Source: Nepenthes gracilis (lineage: Eukaryota; Streptophyta; Magnoliopsida; Caryophyllales; Nepenthaceae). Taken from it: a stretch of 64,000 nt of DNA. The stretch's first letter is position 1. Every line of letters starts with the position of its first letter. The translations under genes and the position numbers were made by a program. Shown here piece by piece: positions 37,174-54,000 of the stretch. The stretch is from the NCBI GenBank assembly GCA_033239525.1, contig BSYO01000035.1, positions 3,590,627 through 3,654,626 of the forward strand, given 5' to 3'. The notes under the pieces were generated by a model. That model saw only the letters and a program-made list of their open reading frames with translations. It was not told where the DNA came from and did no database searches.

Positions 37174-39166
37174 TGTGGGTGTATTTCCGTATGTGGTGGT
37201 ATCTTTTTGTTGTGTGTTGGGCTAGGTTGATTTGGGTTGAGTGTGTGTGGATGTGTTGCCTTGTGTGTGTGGGGGTAGAATGCGGTGTGTATGGTGTGTG
37301 AAGTGTTCGGTGATGGCGGTGAAGGCGTATGCCTGGGTGCGTGTGTGTGCTGCTGTGTGAGCTGTGTGTGTGTGTGTGTGGAGAGTGCACTAGGAAACAG
37401 ATGTGTGCAGGCTGTGCGTGTGTGTTGGGGTGGTGAGGAGTGCGGTGTGTGGAGTTGGGCCTTGGGCTGGGCTGTTGGTGTGTGGACTGTTGGTATATGT
37501 GTGTGTATATGTGTGGATTATGTGTGTGTATATATATATATATATATATGGAGGTATATGTATGAATATATATATGTAGTGATATATTTGGTTATATATG
37601 TATATATATATGTATATATGTTAAGGAGTGGTGATATGTGTATGTATGAAAATAAAGATGGTAAAAAGTATAGAGGATATTTACAGTTTGTAAATGTTGT
37701 ATGTATAAAGGTATGCTGGCCGATAGTTGGAGTGGTATTAATTGTATGAAGAAATAAATATTGCCAATTAATTTGTTAGAACCTTGCAAATTAATTGGGG
37801 ATGAAAATTGAGATAAAAATATTGTTGGCCTTAGTCGTAGATATCGCTTCGAAAAAAAATAGTGAAGTACTTGAGCTGATCATATCTTGATCCATGTATT
37901 CCCTTTGGATGTTCTGAGATATGTTCCTTTGTGTTGGATTTGATTGTGTGAGTACGGTCTGGTCAGCACTGAACAACGTTCTGTTATTGATGTTGCAAAG
38001 CTTTCTTTGCATTATACTCGGTGTGTGAGTGTTTGAATTCGTTGGCTTCTTATAGTCAAGGTTGAGGAGAGTGTGTGAAAACATTAAAATATCTGGTCGA
38101 ATGGGAGGCTTTGGTACTTTAATGTGGTCTACGTTTATCCAATACTGATTTTCGTATCCTGGTGGGTTGAGGTACGTTGCCTAGTTTGGTGGGATGCTTA
38201 TGACCCTGTGATCATCGTAGATCATGATATTGTGGGTATCATGGCGGGGGATGTTGGATTTGACGTGTGAGTTGTCTTCCGTACCTGGTAGAGTCGAAAG
38301 ATGAGCATGTAGATAAGGTCATCTGTCCTGGTTGAGTCAGATGATGAGCATGCTTGGGAGACGTCTGTACTTTATGGGGCAGAGTCTCTGTGGACCATGG
38401 ATTTGGTCGGAGGTCAAACTTGTGAGCATTAGGTAGCCCGTGCAAGTACCCAGCTGTCGGGGGATATACGCAGCCTTTGGTTCACAGTGGCGGAATAAGA
38501 TCCGGGTGATTCATTGAGATATTCTATGATTGTGAGTACCTCATTTGTTGTGGTGGCAGTATCCTTGTGTGGATCCTGTGATACTCGAATTCAGTGGAAT
38601 CTATGTTGTATTGTTATCGTGAGTATGTTGGTCGTTCTCGCTGACATATGGATCGGGGGAATCCCTAATCATCGTTGATGTCGAATTCCAGGGAATTGCC
38701 ATTGTTTATTGACACTTTTGTTGTCTTTGGCTGTACGGTCTTGTGGGACCCATTTGCCTAGAGTCGTATTTACGACGTGTTGCAATCTGTTTCGGATATA
38801 GTAGGTTGTCAGAGTATGTTGAGACCCTGGTAGATGGTATCCGAGATCGTTATTGTTATTAGCGTTTTTTATTATAATCACTTGTTAGGCTTTGGCTCAC
38901 CCTTGTGTTTTTTTTGCTCCAGATTGAGTTGACAGCTTTTAGCTTGGAGGGAAAATGCATGAGAAGATAGTCCTGGTAGCCGGATGATGAGATTAAACTA
39001 TGATTGAGATTTATGTATTTTTATTTTGTTGGGGTTTATCATGATATAGAAATTCAAGTGAATGAAATAGTTAAAATGTGAAATTTATGTTATTTGGATT
39101 TAAATTCTTAGTTCGTGTGAGCGGCTTGAACCATGTGTTTGAGTATTTAGGCTTGGGTCGCCACAG
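37174..39166 (+). repeat. LTR D, right segment
   Basis: This continues the GT-rich tract interrupted at 31661. It then shows a (TA)n zone (37530-37620), the box at 38474-38501 and GGCTCAC plus a pyrimidine tract ending in CCAG (38894-38922). It ends GGGTCGCCACA at 39166. With the left segment the LTR is about 3.1 kb. No PBS or coding region follows, so it is a solo or truncated LTR. Confidence 0.75.
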
Positions 39167-40262
39167 TAAGCCGTCTATATATTCTTCCCTATAGACGAAA
39201 ACAAATGACACTTTCTTTTACTACTTGTGGATGATGAGTGTAGTTCTTAAATCTGTCTAAATATAGTTCTACGTATGAATATATTAGTTCCATTTAATTT
39301 TTTTTAATGATTCTTATAAAAATCAAATCATGGAGGATATTTATAATAAAGTCTAAAACTTTTTTCTATCTGGTAGAAAAGTACAATGCTTCTACTCCGG
39401 GAAGTATAAACACAAAGCTTTCCACCCTGAGAGATATACAAATACCGAAACGAATCTAAAATAGAGCATGAGTTGAAGCACATATACGAAATACCTCATG
39501 CAATACTCATATATAAGTTTTCATATTTTTTTTTTCTTTACAAACATTCTTATACATAAATATAATATCTCAAAGTATTTATCCATTATTCATAAAATAA
39601 ATAAAATTCTCAAATATTTGTAAAACTAAAACTAAACCTTAAAATATATGATAAAACTACATGCATACATAGAGAATCAAAATGGGGGTGAGTAAAATGA
39701 TATATATGTACAATAAAATCACAAAATATAAGTAAAATTAAATAAAAATTAAAATAGACCAATGATACTGTTTAAAAATGCTTACATCAATTTTTAATCT
39801 GACAGATCTTATCAAAAGATATTTTAAAATTTCTCTTCTTTTCTTCATTTCTCTTCATTCCCTTCTCTTTCTCTTTCTTTTCTCTTCCTTCCAATGTGAA
39901 ATGATCGAAATAGTGCGTCTGGCACCATGCCTAACCCCAACTGTGCACGAGTGCTTCTTTAGCGACTTCTCAAGTGCAAGTAATTAGCCAAATTGTGCTC
40001 GAGTACTACCTTAAATGCACATCAAGCATCCTCCGGTCCATCTAAACCTTGCTTAAGCAGTCTAGAGGGTCTTCTTAGGTGTGGCCAATTTGTCAAAAGC
40101 ATACATGAGTCCACATTAGGTGTACCTCAGGTATCAAGTATGCTTCCTTGCTTCAAATTTTTTTTTAAATTCACATTATACAATTATTTTTAATATATTC
40201 AAAATAAACTAAAAATGAACTGACAATATTTAATTAATTGAATAGGAAAACGGGTGCTACAG
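39167..40262 (-). repeat. Antisense LTR-like remnant, second copy of F-type sequence
   Basis: Shared order and strings with about 2940-4025, for example ATATATTCT(T/C)CC, CTTGTGGATGATG (CTCGTGGATGAT in the other copy) and CATTTAATTT followed by ATTCTTATAAAA. The right end, CGGGTGCTACA at 40252-40262, is the reverse complement of a TGTAGCACCCG LTR start. Its left side is cut exactly at the end of LTR D. Confidence 0.6.
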
Positions 40263-40999
40263 AGAGTATGAGGAAACAATTGAGATAAAGTTTGAAGAGA
40301 AGATGAAAATGAGTGACGCTACATGAACAACATAATAATAAATAAGATACTTCAGATTGGTACATGAGCATGCATCAAGTATGAAACACTACAAGTAGAA
40401 GAAATAACACAGGAGCATGAAAGAGGCTCACTCAAAAGAGCTTATAATTCTAGAAAAAAATACACTTTGATCGTTAGATAGATGCTCATTAGGCATGACT
40501 GCACAGTGTATCAAGTGTAGGGGAGGCACCAGAGGCATAAGAAAAGTTGCACGAGAGCAAGATACAAGCGTTGGTCAAGCACAATAATATTTTTATATAT
40601 ACAACATATTAAATCATTTCATAGACAATAATTTTTTTTGGTAAGCATGATTACTCTTTTTAATCCATACTTTCTTTATTAAGTTAAGTTTCTTATTAGT
40701 TTAGTAATTTGTTCCTTCAAATAGGTGATTTGATATACAAGAAAGTTAATATTTTTACTTTGATTGTGATTATTTTGAATATGATATATGTATTAGTATG
40801 GATGAATATGATAATTTTTTTTCATGCCTATGACATGTAAGAACAAATTTGGAGATGCAGTTGGATTGTCTCATTAATGGATTGTCAAAAATACACCTTC
40901 TTGTCATTCTATTTGATTGTTATTGTACATGTCTATTAGTTGAATTCTTCATTGAAACCATGGTAGTTGGAATAAAAATGGTTTTAGAGTTCATATTGG
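40263..40999. other. AT-rich stretch, no gene seen
   Basis: No open frame, domain or clear repeat could be recognised. Confidence 0.4.
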
Positions 41000-42400
41000 C
41001 CTTTATCATGCTTTCAGTATAACCAATGCCCTTTTCAATTTCAACTGTTTTATCTATACTCAATATATAATCAAGTTGTTTGGTTCCATTCTAAAATATT
41101 CTAAGATTACTTTTTACCTTTTCAAAGTTTGTTTCTATAATGACTTGTTTAAATTTTTAAGATCTTGACATTTATTGTTATCAAGATCTAGTTTAATGCG
41201 AAGAGGAAGTTTATCCTTTTCATATTCAAATAACTTTTAATTAAGAAATTTGTCAATTTTTTAAAACTTTTAGGTATTCTTTAAAAAATTTATTATAATT
41301 TTCTTGAAGGTCATCAAATTTATTTTTAGACTCATCTTTAAAATCATTAGATTGTTCTAATTTTATTTTTCAAATCCTCATCATATTTACTTATAGATAT
41401 CATGAAAGCAATGTAATTAACCTTGTCTTTTAACATTCACAATTTGTCTTATTTGGTGTTTAAAATTTGAACATTTAGCTTGAATATACCTAAAATCATG
41501 ACATTCATAACACTGTACTCTTTGTGGTTTTTTTATTTTTTCACATTTTTAACTTCTCTTTTCTTCTTATCATTTCTATGGGGTTTAGAATTTTCATTTT
41601 ATTTGTTGAAAAATTTCTCTGATCTTCAAAAACCATTTGAATTTTTTTTTAAAATAGTGCAAAATTTTTATTACGTGGGGATTCTACATTTGAATTATTT
41701 TCTATTTCTTCCTTAATAGAAATTAGGGCAATAGACTTATATTTCTTGGATTGAGGCAATGTGTGTTTATAGGATTGTAACAACCCAACAAGTACTTCAA
41801 TTTTTTTTTACTTTATCAAGGTCTTTGCTCTTTTTTAGAGTAGTGACCTTATGTCTAAATTGTCCAAGAAGAAATCTCATGACTCTTTGGATGATATAGA
41901 TTTTAGGTATTCTTTCCCTAAAATTCAATATGAATTCACAATATCATTTAATTTAGTGTAGAATTCATCAAATGTTTTATTATTTTTTATTTTAATCTTT
42001 TCAGATTTTAGTGTGAGCATTTACGATATAGAATTCTTAATCATCTTAGTTCCTTCTTGTTGATTTCAAGTATCTCTCAGTCTTCTTTTGAAATTTCACA
42101 TATGAAAATACATTTTAACTCTTCTTGAAAAGCAACCATAAAAGTAACATGTAACCCATTACAATTCTAATTGTATGCATCTAATACTTCTTTGGTCTAT
42201 AATGACAGAACTTGAGTGTCTTATTTGTCGAACTCCTAGGCAGTGCCAATCTAGATTACATACTTCGCTATACCCATTCATCCGTAGATTTTAAAAATAT
42301 TCTCATGTGAACCTTCCAATATATATGATTGCTCCCATCAAAACAAAGATGACCGAATAAGGATTGACTTGTCTACATCTAGTTAAGATTCATAAATCAA
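41000..42400 (-). pseudogene. Copia-type gag relic, antisense
   Basis: Read on the minus strand with frame changes, it gives the widespread plant gag text KTFDEFYTKLNDIVNS (about 41980-41930), then RVMRFLLGQFRHKVTTLKKS and KDLDKVKK (about 41895-41800). Further on is a decayed zinc knuckle, CYECHDFRYIQAKC (about 41510-41470), in which the His of CX2CX4HX4C is Tyr. At 42330-42100 a less clear N-terminal gag part is visible. Protease, integrase and RT are not found, so this is a gag-only fragment. Short plus-strand frames over it are shadows. Confidence 0.75.
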
Positions 42401-42402
42401 GG

Positions 42403-42419
42403 GGAACCTTTGATACCAA
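42403..42419 (-). other. Primer-binding site of the antisense copia relic
   Basis: On the minus strand ATTGGTATCAAAGGTT matches the initiator-Met-tRNA-type site. It lies between the gag relic and the sequence taken as its 5' LTR, in the correct order. Confidence 0.65.
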
Positions 42420-42421
42420 TT

Positions 42422-43135
42422 GAAAAGATAGGGGGTCCCTAAACTAGATTAGTTTAGATTATATAATCTTGCAAAAATAAATTTACTTGAATACACAATA
42501 CATATAAAGTATATTCTACACTAGATATAAATCACAATAGATATTTATAATTAATTATAGCACTAAAATAAATTTAAATAATACAAAAATTGATACCTAG
42601 ATTTTGATGATAAAGAAAAATCTTGATAATCAATATTTATTAAGTAAAATCTTTCGGCTTTCTACACCTAAAAAGTAATGAAGTAAAAAAGTCAAATTAT
42701 AGTTTAGGTGATATAGATACACTAAATTTTAACTAACTTATTTTTAACTTATAATCTCTAATAAAAAATTTCTTAGATTTATTAGCAGTAGATAAATTAG
42801 ATATCTTTTAATTTTCTTATTAATTTTGTTTCACTTGAAATAAAGTAAAGTCTCTGTACACTGTCAGATCATAATATTTACCCAGTGATGTTCCAAATGA
42901 GGATTTACAGGCTGAAATTAGTGTGTAAAATAGTGAAGAAAATCATGAGGGAGAAAACTTAGACAATTTATCTCAATAGTAAGAATTTTTAATTTTGTTA
43001 ATCAAAAGAAGATTATACACTTAATCAAAGAGAGTTTTACTATTGCAGCATTTTTGCATTGTTTGTTCCTTTTCTATTAGTCCATATAAATGCTTGAAAG
43101 TGAAGTTTTTATAGAGGAGGTTAGATATTATGTCA
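42422..43135 (-). repeat. Probable 5' LTR of the antisense copia relic
   Basis: This starts TGAAAAGATAGGG next to the primer-binding site, where the LTR must lie. It is AT-rich and non-coding. The outer boundary is not visible; about 43135 is set by the start of the next repeat. Confidence 0.4.
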
Positions 43136-43146
43136 AAATACACAGC

Positions 43147-43560
43147 CTTTCAGAAAATATTACCCCAACTCATGTATGCTTTATAGGGATGCATCAGGTG
43201 CACAAGCTTTACCAAGAGGGCTATGCCCCAACGCACATGCGCTACTCAAGGGCACATCATGTGTGAGCATGTTAGATATACATCACTCGTACGTAGCTTG
43301 CGCAACTTAGTCACATCTTAAGCATGGGCATTTTAGATAAATAGTACTCATGTGTAGTTCAAGCATACCTTAGACCATGGTATTATAAATAAATAGTACT
43401 CATATGCGGCTGAAGCATGGACATTTTGAATATATAATGCTCATGTATGGCTTGGGTGCATATTAGGTGTAGGCATTTTAATCAAAATACACACATGAAT
43501 GTTTCAGGAATATGTCGAGTATGGATGTTGAGAGAAAGCACACCTATAAATAATGTGTGC
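43147..43560 (+). repeat. Dispersed repeat, copy 2
   Basis: Second copy of the sequence at 23847-24260, in the same orientation, colinear with substitutions and small indels. Homology fades near CCTATAAATAATG. No other part of block E is attached, so it is a fragment. Confidence 0.85.
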
Positions 43561-46054
43561 ACATCTGATTCTAATTTTCACATATAATTGAGAATTATTC
43601 AGAATAACTATTATACCACTTTATAGAATATATCAATATGAAATATTTATAACAAATTGCTAATAACTCTCCCATGTAGTTTGGGTTGATTCATCTCCAT
43701 CTTGTCAATAACATCCAATTGTCAGGATTATAAAGAAAAATCAATCTATCCACCCCTTCATAGAGCCAAAACTATTGCATTTAATTAGAGAGGCATGTCT
43801 GAAAGTCAAGGATATCTAGTCTCCCTCTTCAGTAAATTAAAAAATTGCCTTCACAATAGAAGTGGTGAGTAAACAACCATAATATCTAAAAATGACAAAA
43901 TGAAACCAAGTATCACACCCCATTCATCTGAAGGCATGCAAGGATAATATTAAGACCCTAGAAACATCAGTCAACTTTGAAGTCAAAGGGAGCATAATGC
44001 CTCCCCTCTTACTTAGAAAAGAAGGAATCAAAGCATACTCGGCAAGAATATTATACATAGTGCAGAACATTTCTAAATCTTAGGAGAGAAAGAAAGACTC
44101 TATCCGATAAACTCCAAGGTTAGAGGTGGTGGAGGAGGAGGAGCATTATCGTTGGGAAGCCACAGAGACAACATACAAAAATCAAAGTTAGAATATTACG
44201 GTTTAAAAGTGAAAGCAGCATGAAGAAGATGACTAGTTGCATGTCTAAATAGGCTCACAAATTCGAGTTACCAAAGTGACTTTTGGTGTCAAAGTAACTT
44301 GGTTGAGTAGTTGAGCATGTAGGTGTGTGCAACAACTCTCTTAAACTTCAAAAACCATCCTGGTGACATGGTAGAATAGATGCACAGTAGATATAATGGC
44401 TTAATGATGGATTGATGCCGGAAAGCAAAAAGTCATGTCATCAACCTACTTTGATCATAAAGGCTAGATTGGAAGGAATGACTCAAATGCAAAGGTCCAT
44501 TAACTTCTTGTTGGATTCAAACTTTCAACCTTATCCAAATTCGACCATCAAGGTTCAGGCTTGTGATGGGTTAGGCTATAAGATGGTTAGATCCAGACCA
44601 AAAGACTAGAATTTAGATTGTTAAAAAATATTGGGTTGTTAAATAAATAGATTGCCTAAATAATTTCTCTTATTAAATATGGATAAATTGTTAAAGATGG
44701 TTTATTAGATGACCGAAAGGATCATTCTGTTAAAACTTTAGATTGTCAATTTATACGGGTTATAAATCTGTTAGAGCCATAGACTGAACTTAAAAAGGAC
44801 AATGCTAGTCAATGTGCCACGTCACCAAAAACCAAAAGTGCATTATTTGAGGAGCTCAATACTTGGTAGGCTATTCAAAAAAGTGCACTAAACCTACTGT
44901 CTTTCGGAAACTGTTTAGATCTCAAAATTTTAAAAAAATATATATAGCATAAGATTGAGGCTTCTTTTAGTGAAACCCTTATACATATATACCAAGGCCA
45001 TATAAAGGTGATGAAGAAGAAAGTTAACAAACATGCTCATCAAAGAGAAGTTATGGATAATGAAGAAATATCCTGTCAAATTAAAAAATTATTCAAAATA
45101 ACTAAGACTAAGTAGTTATATTTCAATTGCTCTATATAATTAATAGCTTGATGAATGTTACAAAGTGCCCTCAGTTTAGGCCATTGCTTCTTAACACAAA
45201 AGCAAACATCTTTTATATCAACTATTGCCATGAACACTTAATCCCATTTAAAACACTCCAAAAATAATTGTTTGAATATAAGTTCAAAATTACTTGGTCT
45301 ATACAAAAAGGTTAAAAATTTGCTATCTAGATAATCATTTCTCTTTAAAAAATCTCAACACAGATAAACACTTTTAAAAAGTATATTTCCTCTTATATTT
45401 TTTATTTTCTATTTTATAACTGTGGTATTAACTTGAATGTTAGATGATAAAAAGAAGAATTATTTTCTTAAATTTGAACTCTTATTTTGGCTTATGGCAT
45501 ACAAGATCTGAGTTAGAAGATTTGGAGTCTGAAATAAAATATCTCTATTCAAATCTTAATTTATAATACCCATCATTTTTTAACAAAGGAAACTCTTCAA
45601 CCACCTACTTTTTCAATTTATACAATCATTTAACCACCAGTTACCCTAACTACCAGCCTATCAATTACCTGACCTGTCGAGCTTCACAACTTCTCATGAA
45701 AACATCTATAAATAGGCCATTTGTATGACTTTTGAGACAACAAAAATATTAGATCTTGCATAACGTGTTTACTTCGGAGAGCCATTTTTATTTTTCTTGC
45801 AGTTCTATGGCTTGATTCCACTAGCGTAACATATGAACAAACATAAGACAATATTATTTCATGGAATCAATATACAATACTAATTTGTATTGATAGGGCA
45901 AATTTTATCTTACACAGGTGTTCCAACTAAACATCAAGCCTGAAAACAATGCGAATCTACCCCACAATTCAGGATTCCGAAGTGGGAGAAACCTTATGCT
46001 GTAGCCTTTGGGTTATTGCATTCCGTAAATCAAGACCACAAACAGCAGCAGTTG
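43561..46054. other. Intergenic stretch downstream of the transporter gene
   Basis: No gene, domain or strong repeat is recognised. The 65-codon frame near 44412 has no recognisable features. The last few hundred bases (about 45700-46054) should contain the 3' UTR and polyadenylation site of the minus-strand gene. I see no signal that fixes the site. Confidence 0.45.
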
Positions 46055-52110
<6,056 letters not shown>

Positions 52111-52549
52111 GTATGCGCTCTTGCGTACTGCTGTTTGCTGCTACAACTACTCAATATAGCTATTTTTTTCCCCGTTATTTATTTTGAGATTGAGATTGGG
52201 ATTTAGACTTCGATTTGGATTGGTTCTTTAATTGTCTCCACAATTTATAATGCGATTGTTTCGTCGCTTAGCTAATTGCGAAAAGTAATAGATAGCTATA
52301 TTGGAATCTTTAGGCATCTGTCTTGTTGTGTTGTCGTAACGGACAATGAAAAGGTCAAATTAAAGGAGCTAGGTGGGGCTTGCGATATATCGCAAAGTCT
52401 ATAGAGAGAGGAATCTCCGTAGTTGACCAGCAACTCCAATTACTGCAGTTAACGAAAAATTGATTTTCGTCACTCATAGATCCAGCCCCAAGATATTAAG
52501 GCTTGGATATTGATAGGTTCGGTTATAATATGGGTTGACCCAAAAGCTG
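52111..52549 (-). promoter_or_regulatory. DUR3: Presumed DUR3 upstream region
   Basis: About 440 bp between the start codon and the neighbouring repeat. TATA-like strings on the minus strand occur near 52170-52180 (AAATAAATA) and near 52400 (CTATAGA). A perfect 14-bp palindrome, TGCGATATATCGCA, lies at 52381-52394. Which element acts as core promoter cannot be decided from sequence alone. Confidence 0.35.
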
Positions 52550-53457
52550 ACCCACTTGTTGACAGGACCTAGGAAGCAGCGAAGCCCAAAAGACCCTGTG
52601 GATGGTCCATCTCCAACGGATGCATTCTGGGCCAATGAAGGTTTCTATGGTCCATATCTAGCAAGCTTTTGTGGCACGACCAATCACGGCTAAGGACCAT
52701 TTTCTACCTCAATAGCGGCAGTCTGGCAACACAGAGGGTGCCGGCGTAGTAGGTACTGACCAATAGTGGTAGAGATCAACCTTGGGGAATCACCATACCC
52801 GTCGACCAATAGCAGCTCAGCCAATCCATACAGGAATAACCTGACCCCCATCGATCACAACCAACTACGGTCACATCACCGCCATAAAATGACACCAAAC
52901 AACAGTGGCTCCCATCAACGTCCAGCAACCAGCGAATCTTGGCGGGACATCTGTCACCAACTTTGGTGCCAACACCATAATTAGCCGCACCTACAAATAT
53001 CCCTTTCCTCCGCCGAAGAAGGGATCGATCCCAATCGATTGGCAAGAGCTCAGAAAGGATCAAGCCCTCTTTCTTGAAATAGCACTCTTACTATTTGGTA
53101 TCCCAAAAGCCACTCCCCGAGTGCATCACTTTAGAGCCTTGCCTTTAAACTTTTTCGAAACCACTCCCCATCGAGCGCATTACAGAAGTTTAGTCCTCCT
53201 CTCACATCCCCGCATATATGCATCATTACATTTTCTTATATCTTCTCATCTTTCTATCCATTGAGGAAGATTTCCAATTTAAACGTCAGAAGATAGTTCA
53301 GAGAGTGAGTCTTGCTAATCCTCTGACCTCTTGTTTATTATTTATGGTGTGTAAGACCCAAGTTAGTAGAGATGAAGACCGAATCCGTTCCAATTCGACC
53401 CAGAATGGAAGATCGAGTGGCTATCTAATTCGTATAATGATCCGAATTTAGTGACAC
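52550..53457 (+). repeat. Gypsy-type LTR (element I), partial boundaries
   Basis: Ends TTTAGTGACACA at 53457, immediately before a TGGCGCC primer-binding site and a gag-like frame, the order expected for a 5' LTR. The left boundary is estimated. Open frames of 70-119 codons within it have no recognisable domain. Confidence 0.55.
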
Positions 53458-53460
53458 ATC

Positions 53461-53481
53461 ATTGGCGCCATTTATAGGAAG
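53461..53481 (+). other. Primer-binding site of gypsy element I
   Basis: ATTGGCGCCATTTATAGGAAG resembles the TTGGCGCCGTTTGTGGGAA site found in many plant gypsy elements. This differs from the Met-tRNA-type site of element C, so element I belongs to another lineage. Confidence 0.75.
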
Positions 53482-53532
53482 CGACATAGATGTTTAACCA
53501 CCAATCACTACACTCACAAAAGAAAAGCAAAC

Positions 53533-53900
53533 ATGGTCAACATCATAGTGCAAACCAGCGCGCTGATGAGGGACACCACCACCTAAGGTGACGACCCCTC
53601 CGCTGGTAGCCATGTGGGTGAGCGCCCTGAGCCTAACATCAGAGTAGAGGTTGCCCAAATGGTAGACATGTTCAAGATGCTCCAGAGGATTAACAACCAC
53701 CTGAACGAGCAACAATTAGGGGCTCCTGTCCCCCACCGCACAAGTATTGGCTTCAAATCAGAGGAGCTAGACCAAGGCAACTGGTTGAGAAGACCCCATG
53801 GCCCGACGACGCCGAGGCCTATTAGGCCTCGAGCAACAGGGCCTTGGATGCGGACTGGGATGGCTATCTCGACACAAACTGAGAGAAAGCCCAGAGTAGC
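53533..53900 (+). pseudogene. Start of gag of gypsy element I, truncated by the gap
   Basis: The frame from about 53533 reads MVNIIVQTSALMRDTTT, a stop near 53584, then GERPEPNIRVEVAQMVDMFK and LQRINNHLNEQQLG. A polar N-terminus just after the primer-binding site is where gag belongs, but no diagnostic gag motif is reached before the Ns at 53901. The assignment rests mainly on position. Confidence 0.5.
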
Positions 53901-54000
53901 NNNNNNNNNNNNNNNNNNNNNNNNNNNNNNNNNNNNNNNNNNNNNNNNNNNNNNNNNNNNNNNNNNNNNNNNNNNNNNNNNNNNNNNNNNNNNNNNNNNN
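53901..54000. other. Assembly gap, 100 Ns
   Basis: Exactly 100 N. A fixed-size run like this normally marks a scaffold join of unknown length, so the two sides need not be adjacent in the genome. Confidence 0.98.
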
